Notes: generated by a model not told the origin, from the sequence alone. DNA of 64,000 bases from Micromonospora sp. BL4 (GCF_003667505.1 NZ_RCVJ01000053.1:1-64000), one strand, 5' to 3'; positions 1 to 8,471 are shown, counted from the stretch's first letter. Numbers and translations: made by a program.

Positions 1-108
1 CTGCCTGGGGTTGCGCGGCGGGTGCTGTTGGCGACGGGGGAGGGGGTCACGGTGATGCGGGACCGGATCGAGCTGCCGGCGGAGACCGCGGCGATCGTGT
101 CGCTTTGA
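1..108 (+). CDS. C-terminal fragment, possibly a GH13-type sugar hydrolase
   Basis: The reading frame is open from base 1 and ends in TGA at 106-108, giving 35 residues. The fragment has a beta-strand-rich pattern, with a run like RVLLATGEGV followed by LPAETAAIVSL. That resembles the last strands of the C-terminal beta-sandwich of GH13 alpha-glucosidases and related amylase-family enzymes. The assignment rests on this short similarity and on the style of the ending only. The catalytic domain lies outside the window, so the identity is tentative. It marks the edge of normal high-GC coding before a lower-GC patch. Confidence 0.4.
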   Translation: MPGVARRVLLATGEGVTVMRDRIELPAETAAIVSL

Positions 109-238
109 GGTGTTACGCGTATGGAAGACCTATTTCCTCGGTGGAGGTAGCGATAGTGGTAGCCCACAAAGTTCGTTGTTAACCTCATGCCTTCAATACG
201 CCGTTCCAGTTAACTCGAGCCTGGCGGCGGCCAGGCGT

Positions 239-1315
239 CTAGACATCTTCTGATGCTGCTCCAGCGGTGGTTGAATGGTGAGGTAGCAGAATCGCGAGCG
301 CTACCTCCTTAGCTGCCGCATCCCGTGAATCGATCGATGCCTTATCCAGCAATCTTTCGGCGATCAGATACCTCGACAGTTCGAGTGGCTGGGCGAAGTA
401 GGAGCGGAGGTGATTCGCAGATTCTTCTTGCGCCTTAACGAACGTTCGACCTACGTAAGCGGCGAGTCCCGCCCCGACCGCACCGAGCGCCCCGGCGATT
501 GCGGCTCCGGTGCTGTTCTGCGCGCGGACGATAGCTACTGCTGCAACCACAATTACGGCGAAACCTACTATCATCGCGTATTGTGCGTTCCGAAAACTTT
601 GGCGAGCCTGGGCGGTCGCTATTTCATGATAGTAATCAAGTCGCTTCTGGTTCACGTTCCATAGCTGGAAGAAGTCAGACTCAGATGCGCCCTCGCTGGC
701 CGTTCGGAGCCCTTCTTCCGCCTGTTCGAGACGGTGATGTGCGTTGGAAAGTAACCTCGTGTCCCTAAAGTGTGATAACCGTTGCTTATAGATACGGAGC
801 GCAATGGTGATTCCGACGAAAGACCAAAGCAAGCTGGCAGGGCCGGACTCGTAGGCGTTAAAGAAGTTGTTGGTCCATATCCCAAAAGCGCTACTGACGT
901 TCCCGCTAGGCCTGTTCATGTAGAAGAATGCGAAGCTCAAGATCTGTGAGATCGATATAACCACGACTGCGAGGATTAGGGCCCCACGGCGGTCCCTTGA
1001 CTTCCTCCAGGCTACCCGTTCCTGGGCTACCTCGAGGTCTGGGAGGGCATCTATCACCTTGGAACTCTCCTGTGACTTCGAAGAGTGGTTTCGTGCTGGT
1101 TGTGACTGGTTATCGAGGTCATTCACACTGGGGATGGTCCGTGATCTCGCAACAATCTCACTGCAACTGTCGCCTATCGGACAACATTTTGTGCGGCTCG
1201 CACCATCGGGGGCGTTGTCATTGCGGGGGCTTCGGTTGAATCCAGCCCGATAGCCGGGAACACCACCAGACGTACCCTTAAGAAATCGCACGCTGTGTCT
1301 CGTCGAGCCGCTCAT
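239..1315 (-). CDS. Four-helix membrane protein, TRADD-N-associated 2TM-like
   Basis: This is a membrane protein of about 358 residues. The chosen ATG (1315) has AAAGGA 11 bases upstream; the frame stays open further upstream, but a longer start would lie deeper inside the ATPase gene. From this start there are two helices (about 111-133 and 158-176), a charged region likely to form a helix or coiled coil (177-243), and two further helices (about 245-265 and 270-290). The last part, with an SFRNAQYAMIVGFAV-like entry into the helix pair and a glycine-rich second helix, resembles the two-helix membrane domain described next to TRADD-N-like domains in bacterial conflict systems. That resemblance is from memory and is an inference. 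It starts inside the end of the upstream ATPase gene, so the two are probably co-transcribed. Base composition is far lower in GC than the surrounding genome. Confidence 0.7.
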   Translation of the reverse strand: MSGSTRHSVRFLKGTSGGVPGYRAGFNRSPRNDNAPDGASRTKCCPIGDSCSEIVARSRTIPSVNDLDNQSQPARNHSSKSQESSKVIDALPDLEVAQERVAWRKSRDRRGALILAVVVISISQILSFAFFYMNRPSGNVSSAFGIWTNNFFNAYESGPASLLWSFVGITIALRIYKQRLSHFRDTRLLSNAHHRLEQAEEGLRTASEGASESDFFQLWNVNQKRLDYYHEIATAQARQSFRNAQYAMIVGFAVIVVAAVAIVRAQNSTGAAIAGALGAVGAGLAAYVGRTFVKAQEESANHLRSYFAQPLELSRYLIAERLLDKASIDSRDAAAKEVALAILLPHHSTTAGAASEDV

Positions 1316-3335
1316 AAAGATGCGTGTCCTTTGGCTTTCCATTCCGAGCTTGCCGAAGGAAAACCAGCAGGTCTTTGTCGCGTAGTAAGAGTACGATCCC
1401 ATCTTTGGCTTGGCTCGTTCGCTTTACATGTTCGTAGTAGTGATTCTTCAGTTCACCCCGGTAGCAGATAAACACCAATCTTCCCGCAGCGTTTGTGATG
1501 TAATACTGCGCTTGGTGGAAGTCGCTAGCGCTGAGGTTTTCGTAGTTCTTACACTCAAAGATCACTTGGCTCGCTAGGTATCGGGTCTTAACAAGTTCCC
1601 AAAATCCGCTTTGGGCCCGGTTGCTGGCGACCCAGTCGCGTCTGATGGTGCCGTCTGCGTCCCGAACCTGGCTAACCACATTATCTAGGACTCGGAAGAA
1701 GCAGAGCTTGATAACCTCGCCGACCAGTTCTTCGAATGCAGTAGCGTCTTCATTCCCCGTCGGCAGCGCCTTGAGCTGCTCAATGAGACTGTCAAGCTTT
1801 GCTTGGTATTCACTGAATTCAAGAGCTCCGGGAAGTTCAGTCAAGAGGCCGACCTTCTGGAACTGCTCATCACTCGCGAAGTTGCGAACAAGCAGATCGC
1901 GAAGATCTAAAGCCTCCCAGTAACTCGGATGTATGACCATATCGGTCGAAGTGGTGACGGGGGGTGGCGTCGTATCGCGAGGGCCCAGAGAGCGATAGAC
2001 AATTTGCTTATCTTGGCCTGATCGCTTCTTCTGCTCCAAGCCTAAAAATCCGATATTGTAGAGGAGTCGCACAAAAATCTGTGGGTCTGAATGTTCGTAT
2101 AGCCAAGACTTGCAGGCACTCTCAACCTCTGCATCATGCATCAACCGCGTAAGGAATGCGCCCATTCCTCCGAGAGTCCACCGTTGACCGAGCCCATAGA
2201 ATCTCCCGAGTACCAGCGATATCTGCGGATAGTTCTCCTGATATTCGTCTCCTAGGTCGTCCAGACGACTGGTGGAGAATCTCCGCCTCGCGTCCTGTAG
2301 GTCCTCAATCAGCACCTGTTCGTGCTTGTGGGACTGCGCTGTGTCGAGAGCGAGGCCAGTATAGGTGAGCACATCGCGGGGCCGATGTTGACACAGTGTA
2401 AAAACGTGATCCTGTGCATCTTGGCCCTCCTCGAAGAAGAGATTCCAGGTTAAGCCGTTGAGGGGGTATTTTGCGGTCAGTGGAGCATTTAAACGCCGTT
2501 CTACCATCTCAAGAAGCTGCTCCCTGCTCCAGTCAAGTCCAACAACACAGGTTTCGAGACGGGCAAACTCGCTGTCAACGATCCGCACCCGCTCGAAAAT
2601 GTTCTCGCGTAGAAACATCAGAACCCGCATACCTGACATGTTGCTGTTAATTTCCACGCATGCATGCATCATCGCGGCCAGATAGACGACGGCCTGCTCA
2701 CTCCCGTCCCAGGACTCATCGATGGCATCGAGGAGCACGCTATATGGCGAACGGCCCACCCCCTCTGATTCCATAGCCTTTGCAATCAACTTCGGCCTCT
2801 TGATTGCGCGGACCCATTCCTTGTCATCATTCTCGGCCAGGGGCTTTGTTAGTTCTTCTATAAAGGTCAAGGCCCGCAGATCGAAATCCAGATCCCCGGT
2901 CTCTTCGATCTCTTCTACTAATGTGGAAGACAGGGAACGCGAGTGAATCCCGCTCGCCTCCTGCCAGGTGAATAACACCTCGTCCTGTAGGCTGCGTCTG
3001 AAGGCTGCAACGAGCGACTTGAAGGGGCGCTGCTTCGCGTCTCTGAATTTGTCGAGGGAAAGTAGAGAGCTGCTGGGCGAAAATATTTCGGGGCGAATTA
3101 CGATTACGTTCGACATCGTTGAGTCGATATACCGGGTGATCGTGGTCTTCCCAGTTCCCCGGCGGCCCACGAAGAAGCAGTGCGGATTGTGGAAGTCGGC
3201 CGCGGCATTGAGCGCGGGAGTATGAACGAAGACATCCCGTTGACGCAGAGTGGTATCGTATTCCGCGAACGATTGTCCGAGGTGTACCTTTTCAAGAGTT
3301 CGTCGCGGAAGTTTTTGCACTTTTTCTTTGACCAT
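1278..3335 (-). CDS. P-loop ATPase (Sll1717-like) fused to PD-(D/E)XK nuclease
   Basis: The protein has 685 residues. Walker A is GRRGTGKT at 57-64. A Walker B-like LLDAIDES lies at 201-208 with D203, D206 and E207, an arginine-bearing FLREN follows at 241-245, and an RPRD motif sits at 318-321. These features match STAND/KAP-like or Sll1717-family P-loop ATPases. The C-terminal part (about 530-630) carries a restriction-endonuclease-like signature: E535, D567 in RRDWV, and E594-C-K596 in FECKNY. It therefore looks like an NTP-controlled nuclease. GGAAGG lies upstream of the ATG at 3335. The gene overlaps the membrane-protein gene by about 38 bases. Low GC compared with the flanks suggests acquisition. 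A role in phage or plasmid defence is inferred from architecture and has no direct support here. Confidence 0.8.
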   Translation of the reverse strand: MVKEKVQKLPRRTLEKVHLGQSFAEYDTTLRQRDVFVHTPALNAAADFHNPHCFFVGRRGTGKTTITRYIDSTMSNVIVIRPEIFSPSSSLLSLDKFRDAKQRPFKSLVAAFRRSLQDEVLFTWQEASGIHSRSLSSTLVEEIEETGDLDFDLRALTFIEELTKPLAENDDKEWVRAIKRPKLIAKAMESEGVGRSPYSVLLDAIDESWDGSEQAVVYLAAMMHACVEINSNMSGMRVLMFLRENIFERVRIVDSEFARLETCVVGLDWSREQLLEMVERRLNAPLTAKYPLNGLTWNLFFEEGQDAQDHVFTLCQHRPRDVLTYTGLALDTAQSHKHEQVLIEDLQDARRRFSTSRLDDLGDEYQENYPQISLVLGRFYGLGQRWTLGGMGAFLTRLMHDAEVESACKSWLYEHSDPQIFVRLLYNIGFLGLEQKKRSGQDKQIVYRSLGPRDTTPPPVTTSTDMVIHPSYWEALDLRDLLVRNFASDEQFQKVGLLTELPGALEFSEYQAKLDSLIEQLKALPTGNEDATAFEELVGEVIKLCFFRVLDNVVSQVRDADGTIRRDWVASNRAQSGFWELVKTRYLASQVIFECKNYENLSASDFHQAQYYITNAAGRLVFICYRGELKNHYYEHVKRTSQAKDGIVLLLRDKDLLVFLRQARNGKPKDTHLYERLDETQRAIS

Positions 3336-3662
3336 GACTCCGCGTCACCTTCCCGGCGAGAGTGCCAACGGTTCTGAGGATGGTATCGGTCAGACTGAAG
3401 TTCCGGCAGCACCTCACGGCCAGCAAAGTCAGCCGGTTTGGCGGCCGTGGCCGCGTTGCAGCGGGCCGTCGCAGGGTTCATGTGACTGGCGACTTGTAGT
3501 TGGATTGCCAACGGGTAGAGGGATCGCCGGTCTTATCGGCCACCAGGTTGCCAGATCCGGCCGTTATCGTGGACAACCTCGATCGTGCTGAAGGAGTACG
3601 GTGGATGGGCGACCGACTGTTGCTTAGTGATCACCATGGTCGTCTGAGGTAGGAGCCTTGCC
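3336..3662. promoter_or_regulatory. Divergent intergenic region between the ATPase and XRE genes
   Basis: These 327 bases lie between divergently transcribed genes and must hold promoters for both. AGGAG sits seven bases before the GTG at 3663. Open frames here are short and show no convincing ribosome binding site. Composition shifts from island-like to genome-like across this stretch, so a junction probably lies in or near it. I could not find direct repeats that would mark an attachment site. Confidence 0.4.
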
Positions 3663-4805
3663 GTGCCTCCACGCGCGAACACCATCGTCGATTCACGTTT
3701 CATTGCTGAGCTGCGGCGACTTCGGGAAGAGCGGGGCTTGTCCCTTCGGCAACTCGCCGCCGCAGTCAACTACGGCAAGAGTCTGATCCACCAGCTAGAA
3801 GCGGGGCAGACGAAGCCGACTGTGGGCATCGCCACCCGACTCGATGACGTCCTTGATGCGCACGGCGCCTTGGCTGCGCTGGTCGTCGATGCTCCTGCTG
3901 ATATTGAGCGTTTGGCGTATGTGGCGGCGTGCCCGCGCCGGGTCGACCGTGCTGCCGCCGAAGCGCTTGCCGGACTTTTGGCCGGCTACCGCCGCCTAGA
4001 GGATGCCATCGGGCCGGGCCCCATCATGGAGCCGGTTCGTGCCCACCTCGACACTGTGACCGGTCTGCTGCGGGAAGCTCGAGACGACCTGCGGCCGCGG
4101 ATCATCGACGTTGCTGGGCAGTGGGCACAGTTCGCGGGCTGGCTGAGCATCGCCCGGGGTGAGGAGCGCGCTGCCACAGCCTGGAACGCAAGGGCCTTGC
4201 GATGGGCCACTGAGGCCGGCAACACGGATCTGATCGCCACCGTGCTGTCCTTTCAGGGGCACCAGGCAGAGTTGCGGCACGACCTGCCGACCATGATCGA
4301 GTTGTCGCGGGAGTCACGGCGGGACGAGACGGTGAACACGGCGCTGCGCGCTTACTGTGCAGGGCAGGAGGCCAGGGGGCTAGCCATGGCTGGAGCAGCT
4401 AGCGCAGACGTACTCGCGCGGCTGTCGGAGGCGTTGGACCTCTCGGGTCAGGCGGCAGAGGAACCATTGTCCCCTTGGGGCTACTGGTACACACCATCGT
4501 TTTTCGCTGTTCAACAGGGCAGTGTCTGGCGTTACTTGGGTGCTGAGGACAGTCGTGCGAACGATCACGCGCTGGAACTGCTGACGGCCGGTGTCGCAGG
4601 CGTCAGCGAGGACGCCGGCGGCGCAGAATGGCACGGCCGCAACCTGGTGCATCTCGCCGTCGCTCAGGCGCAGGCCGGGGATGCGGCGGCGGCCCGCGAA
4701 ACCCTGGCGGCGGCAGACGCCATTGCCCTGGCCACGGCGTCCCGAGAACTCGCCCGCCAGGTGACCGAGGCTGTCCACCATCTTCGACTGTCCGCTATGC
4801 CGTAA
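3663..4805 (+). CDS. XRE-family regulator with TPR-like C-terminal domain
   Basis: This is a 380-residue cytoplasmic regulator. The N-terminal helix-turn-helix of the Cro/C1 type spans about residues 10-60 (LREERGLSLRQLAAAVNYGK, then IHQLEAG). The long alpha-helical remainder has alanine-rich helix pairs typical of the TPR-like sensing domain in actinomycete XRE regulators. The GTG start at 3663 has AGGAG seven bases upstream. It is transcribed away from the ATPase-nuclease gene across a 327-base gap. It could regulate that island or only mark its border. GC content is intermediate between the island and the downstream genome. Confidence 0.85.
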   Translation: MPPRANTIVDSRFIAELRRLREERGLSLRQLAAAVNYGKSLIHQLEAGQTKPTVGIATRLDDVLDAHGALAALVVDAPADIERLAYVAACPRRVDRAAAEALAGLLAGYRRLEDAIGPGPIMEPVRAHLDTVTGLLREARDDLRPRIIDVAGQWAQFAGWLSIARGEERAATAWNARALRWATEAGNTDLIATVLSFQGHQAELRHDLPTMIELSRESRRDETVNTALRAYCAGQEARGLAMAGAASADVLARLSEALDLSGQAAEEPLSPWGYWYTPSFFAVQQGSVWRYLGAEDSRANDHALELLTAGVAGVSEDAGGAEWHGRNLVHLAVAQAQAGDAAAARETLAAADAIALATASRELARQVTEAVHHLRLSAMP

Positions 4806-4918
4806 CGGACGCGTTTCGCCTGGTCCGCCACCGATCGTCACATAGACGATGACGGTGGGTGACGGCGTTGGTGCTACTCAGAGACTGATGCCGCGCCCGC
4901 TGTTCGATGGAGGTGGGC

Positions 4919-5080
4919 ATGCAAAACGACGAGTCGGCAAACAAGGGCGAGCAGTCCGAAGCTGCCGAGCGAGAAGCCGCCAAACAACGCCTCCTCGCCC
5001 AAGCCGAGGCGAAGCGCGTACCGGTGGAGGACACGACCCGCGCGGTCCCGGACCGGCGGTGGCGGCGTGGCCAGCGATGA
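4919..5080 (+). CDS. 53-residue charged small protein, coupled to XRE gene
   Basis: A short frame opens with ATG at 4919 behind a GGAGG five bases upstream, a near-ideal ribosome binding site. It encodes 53 residues rich in Glu, Ala, Lys and Arg and ends in a basic RRWRRGQR tail. The first half is predicted to be a single amphipathic helix. Its TGA (5078-5080) overlaps the GTG start of the next gene (5067) by 14 bases, which implies translational coupling. It has no recognised domain. A small regulator-associated or antitoxin-like role is only a guess. Confidence 0.6.
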   Translation: MQNDESANKGEQSEAAEREAAKQRLLAQAEAKRVPVEDTTRAVPDRRWRRGQR

Positions 5081-6221
5081 CCTGCCGATCGGCCGCCGGG
5101 TGGCACGCTGGCGGGTGCGGCGGTCGATGACCCAGCAGATGCTGGCCGACCGGCTCCGCAGGTCGAAGAGCTGGGTGGACAAGGTCGAGCGAGGCGTCCG
5201 CACTCTGGACCGGTACTCGGTGATCCAGGAGCTGGCCCACGTGCTGCGGGTCGAGCCGGAGGTGCTGCTCGGCCAGCCTCGGAGCACGCCTGCTGGCACG
5301 CCGGACGGGGTGGACGACATCCGGGCCGCTCTCGCCCGCTACGACACTCCACAAGCCCCAGCCCAGACAACTGAAGAGCTGCGAAGGCAGGTCGGGCACG
5401 CCTGGTTGACCTACCAGCACGCGCACTACGCGCAGTTGGTGCGGGTGCTGCCGGGTCTGCTCGACGCCGCCCAGGGCGCGCAGTCAGCGGAGCTGCTGGT
5501 GCAGGCGTACCGGATCACCTCGTCGGTGCTGGTGAAGCTCGGCGAGGCCGACCTCGGGTGGCTGGCGGCCGACCGGGCGATGGCCGTGGCGGGCGACGAT
5601 CCGGTCCTCGCGGCGACGGCGGCCGTGTCGGTCGGGCAGGCGCTGCGCGCTTCGGGCCGCGACCGCCTGGCCCTCGCCGCGACGCTCGCCGCCGCGAACC
5701 GCATAACACCGACGCCGCGTCGGTCGGCGGGGGAGTGGGCCGTGGGTGGGACGCTGCTGCTCCAGGCCGCCTTGGCCGCCGCCGGCTGCGGCGACACCCG
5801 CCGCGCCGACGAGCTGACCGATCGGGCCGCGGGGATCGCCGCGCAGCTCCGGGTGTACGACGACCCGCACCGGACCAGCTTCGGGCCGATCGTCGTCGAG
5901 CTGGCGCGGGTGCTGGTGGCGGTCCTGCGGGGTGACGCCGCCGAGGCGGTGCAGCGGCACGTGGTGGTGATCCGGCGGGAGGCGTGGCGGCGGCTGCCGG
6001 CCGAGTATCGGGGCGCGTACCTCGTGGATGCCGCGCGGGCGTACCTCCAGGTTGGTGACCTGCGCGGCGCCGCACGCGCCCTCGTGGACGCGGACAGTGT
6101 CGCGCCGGCCGAGGTTCGGTGCCGGCCTCTGGCGCGTACCGTGATCGCCGACGTTGCCCGGGGTCACCCGGCGCCGGCCGGCGTGGCGCGACTGGCGACG
6201 CTGGTCGGCCTCACGCGCTGA
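5067..6221 (+). CDS. XRE-family regulator, TPR-like C-terminal domain
   Basis: This 384-residue protein has an N-terminal helix-turn-helix at about residues 8-70 (RVARWRVRRSMTQQMLADRL, then SKSWVDKVERG, with a LLGQP tail after the domain). An alanine-rich helical-repeat region follows to the end. This is the common actinobacterial XRE plus TPR-like design, where the helical part probably senses a ligand or partner protein. Its GTG start lies inside the end of the preceding 53-residue ORF, so translation is likely coupled. It differs in sequence from the XRE gene at 3663, so the two are not recent duplicates. Its target is unknown. Confidence 0.85.
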   Translation: MASDDLPIGRRVARWRVRRSMTQQMLADRLRRSKSWVDKVERGVRTLDRYSVIQELAHVLRVEPEVLLGQPRSTPAGTPDGVDDIRAALARYDTPQAPAQTTEELRRQVGHAWLTYQHAHYAQLVRVLPGLLDAAQGAQSAELLVQAYRITSSVLVKLGEADLGWLAADRAMAVAGDDPVLAATAAVSVGQALRASGRDRLALAATLAAANRITPTPRRSAGEWAVGGTLLLQAALAAAGCGDTRRADELTDRAAGIAAQLRVYDDPHRTSFGPIVVELARVLVAVLRGDAAEAVQRHVVVIRREAWRRLPAEYRGAYLVDAARAYLQVGDLRGAARALVDADSVAPAEVRCRPLARTVIADVARGHPAPAGVARLATLVGLTR

Positions 6222-6240
6222 CCGGAAATCGTGCCCGCAC

Positions 6241-6942
6241 CTACTGGTAGGGACGTCGGCTCGGTTCGATTTTGACCCCTCGGCCGAGCTGCCAGGAGGC
6301 GGTGGGCCACGCCGCGATGTAGCCGGCTACCAGTCCTATCTGGCCCGAGAACCAGAATGTTGGGTTGTCGGCTCGCATGAGTGGCTCCGGAAAGACGATG
6401 TGATGCGCCAGCGTCAGCCAGGCGAACAGGGCGAACTCGAAGGCGGTGATGGTCAGCAGTTCGGCCTTGACGACGGTTGACAGTGCGGGCCAGATCTTCG
6501 TGACGCCGCGGCCCGTCGCGCCGAAGTATCGGAAGAGAACAGCTATCGCCACCGCCGTCAGATAGTCGCCGGCGTAATCGACCCACAGCGTCTTGTGGCC
6601 ATGCTCGGATTTGATGACGTACAGGGCGACCTCGGCGACGACGAAGCCGAGAGCGCAATGGGCGCCGCAGCGAGACACGTTGGTGGCGAGAATGCCGCGC
6701 CGGGGCCTTCGGAGCGGATCGTCGTGCTGCGGTCGCGAAAATGCCTCGGGCCTACCCCAGTTCCAGTAGAGCAGGATGGCTGCCGGGCCGATGTAGAGGA
6801 CGGTCACCGGCCAGACGAGTTCCATGATCTTGACCGGCTGGCGGTGCCCGCGAAGATAGGTGTCGGCAACGACAGTCGCAAGGCTGATGAATCCAACCGC
6901 GAGCGACGCCCACGAAAGCGCCAGGAGCCAGGTCGGTTGCAT
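6241..6942 (-). CDS. DUF4396 integral membrane protein
   Basis: This 233-residue membrane protein has about six hydrophobic segments. The N-terminus is membrane-embedded (LLALSWASLAVGFISLATVVA). A central segment carries the DUF4396 hallmark SRCGAHCALG followed by a helix with a conserved WVDYAGDY turn, which supports the family call. The Cys and His in this motif could bind metal, but this is unproven. The ATG at 6942 has AGGA immediately upstream. It is convergent with the XRE gene, with only 19 bases between them. No function is known for the family. Confidence 0.85.
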   Translation of the reverse strand: MQPTWLLALSWASLAVGFISLATVVADTYLRGHRQPVKIMELVWPVTVLYIGPAAILLYWNWGRPEAFSRPQHDDPLRRPRRGILATNVSRCGAHCALGFVVAEVALYVIKSEHGHKTLWVDYAGDYLTAVAIAVLFRYFGATGRGVTKIWPALSTVVKAELLTITAFEFALFAWLTLAHHIVFPEPLMRADNPTFWFSGQIGLVAGYIAAWPTASWQLGRGVKIEPSRRPYQ

Positions 6943-7116
6943 TCCTGCCCCTTCCGCACGCTGGGCGCCGATGCGCCGTCCGTGGCCGGACGTGGGGGAC
7001 CGCTGACCGGTGTGAAACGACCGAGGGCGTGTAGGTGATACTGGCCGACGCGCGAAGCCTCGCGCTGTCGAACGGGCGACATGATTTGAGCCCTGCTCAC
7101 ACTATCGGGGAGAGTC

Positions 7117-7512
7117 GTGACAAGTAGGTTCACCGAGTTGACCGTCGACTGCCACGATCCAGAGCGGCTCGCTGCCTTCTGGTGCCAGGTCCTGGATTTC
7201 CAGGTGATCGACCGGGGCGAGGGCAAGGTCGAGATCGGCTCCTGGGTGCCGACCGTCGAGGATGTGCGGGCCCGCCAGATGCCGCCCACCGTGGTGTTCA
7301 TCCAGGTGCCCGAGGGCAGGGCCGGAAAGAACCGACTGCACCTCGACGTCAGCCCGATCGACGGCAGCACCGAGGACGAGGTGACCAGACTGCTCGGCCT
7401 CGGCGCCACCAGGACGGATGTGGGCCAGGGCGTTGGCCGGAGCTGGGTGGTCATGGCGGACCCGGAAGGCAACGAGTTCTGCGTCCTGCGCACCCTGGCA
7501 CCGCAGAACTAG
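7117..7512 (+). CDS. VOC-family (glyoxalase-like) protein
   Basis: This is a 131-residue single-domain protein. The pattern FTELTVDCHDPERLAAFWCQVL at the start, a central RLHLDV strand and a final DPEGNEFCVL form the two beta-alpha-beta-beta-beta modules of the vicinal oxygen chelate fold. The subtype is the Glyoxalase_6-like group common in actinomycetes. Candidate metal ligands are H13, H89-region residues and the closing Glu. The substrate cannot be told from sequence. The GTG start has GGGGAGAG just upstream. It is followed 56 bases later by the TMEM175 gene on the same strand. Confidence 0.85.
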   Translation: MTSRFTELTVDCHDPERLAAFWCQVLDFQVIDRGEGKVEIGSWVPTVEDVRARQMPPTVVFIQVPEGRAGKNRLHLDVSPIDGSTEDEVTRLLGLGATRTDVGQGVGRSWVVMADPEGNEFCVLRTLAPQN

Positions 7513-7568
7513 GCCGGCGCGGGCTGCGGTCGAGCACGGCGGAAGCGGACAAATAGCATACTTGGGGC

Positions 7569-8204
7569 ATGCGTTCCAAGAGCGACGCCCCGCGGCTCGC
7601 ACGTGGTCCGGGCCGACTGGTGGCCTTCAGCGACGCTGTCTTCGCCATCGCGGTGACGCTCCTCGTGCTGGAGATCCAACCGCCGGCAGACTTCGGGCAC
7701 CTCCTGCGGGGCCTCGGGGCGCTGTGGTCGTCGTACCTGGCGTACGCGCTGAGCTTCCTGCTCATCGGGCAGGTGTGGGTCAACCACCACGTCATGTTCG
7801 ACCGTGTCCGGCACGTCGACCACCGGGTCTTGTTCTTCAACACGTTGCTCCTGATGGTCATCGCGTTCCTGCCGTTCTCCACGTCGCTCCTCGCCGGCGC
7901 GTTGCGCGCGGAGGAGGGCCTACGCACGGCGGTCGTCGTCTACGGCAGCACACTGTGGACGGCGGCCGCCCTGTTCAACGTCACGTGGGCCCATCTCCGC
8001 CGCGCCGAACTGCTGGACCCCAGCCTCGGCCCCTTCGCCGCCCGGGCCATCGGCCGCCGATTCGCCCTCGCGCTGCTCTGGATCGGCTCCGGCATCCTCG
8101 TCGGCGCGTTCGTGCCGATCGCCGGCGTCGTCATCATCGCCGGCTTCCTCCCCGCCTACTACCTGCCCATCCGAGGCGAGTACGGCGAGGACGACGACGG
8201 TTGA
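7569..8204 (+). CDS. TMEM175-family (DUF1211) potassium-channel-like protein
   Basis: This 211-residue protein has six hydrophobic helices. The family signature GRLVAFSDAVFAIAVTLLVL lies in the first helix (about residues 15-34). It contains the FSD triplet that forms the selectivity-filter region in bacterial TMEM175 potassium channels. A LLIGQVWVNHH segment marks the third helix. Bacterial members have one six-helix unit and assemble as tetramers in the membrane. The C-terminus is acidic (EDDD). A strong hairpin lies about 150 bases downstream, beyond a small ORF. Confidence 0.88.
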   Translation: MRSKSDAPRLARGPGRLVAFSDAVFAIAVTLLVLEIQPPADFGHLLRGLGALWSSYLAYALSFLLIGQVWVNHHVMFDRVRHVDHRVLFFNTLLLMVIAFLPFSTSLLAGALRAEEGLRTAVVVYGSTLWTAAALFNVTWAHLRRAELLDPSLGPFAARAIGRRFALALLWIGSGILVGAFVPIAGVVIIAGFLPAYYLPIRGEYGEDDDG

Positions 8205-8277
8205 TTGACTGGCCGGCATCGCGGCCGGGTCGATGGTTTGCCCGCAGATCCCTGGCCCGACCGAGGAGGTGAAGCCC

Positions 8278-8355
8278 GTGAACGCAGTTCGCACGTGGTG
8301 CTGCTGGGTCGGGGTGGACGACACGTTTCTGTCCCGCCACCCGGGCCTGACCTGA
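8278..8355 (+). CDS. 25-residue WCCW leader-peptide-like small ORF
   Basis: The GTG at 8278 is preceded by GAGGAGGT with a seven-base spacer, one of the strongest ribosome binding sites in the window. The peptide starts MNAVRTWCCWVGVDD and ends HPGLT, with adjacent codons TGG TGC TGC TGG. Its stop lies two bases before a 17-bp hairpin (8357-8395). The arrangement of strong initiation, a short peptide with clustered Trp/Cys codons and an immediate hairpin is that of a ribosome-mediated attenuator. It may control the membrane-protein gene at 8472. Confidence 0.5.
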   Translation: MNAVRTWCCWVGVDDTFLSRHPGLT

Positions 8356-8356
8356 C

Positions 8357-8395
8357 CGGTACCGGCGTCCGGCGCGAGGCCGGGCGCCGGTACCG
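8357..8395 (+). terminator. 17-bp stem-loop, terminator or attenuator
   Basis: The arms at 8357-8373 and 8379-8395 pair with one mismatch around a five-base loop (CGGTACCGGCG... against ...CGCCGGTACCG). No U-tract follows, which is normal for high-GC actinomycetes. It starts right after the stop of the small ORF at 8278 and lies 77 bases before the next gene. Confidence 0.55.
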
Positions 8396-8471
8396 ACAAC
8401 ATCACCAGGGCCGGTCGCGCGGACGAAGGGCCGACCAGGTCCGCAGGGCATACTCGGTATGCTCTGCGGCC

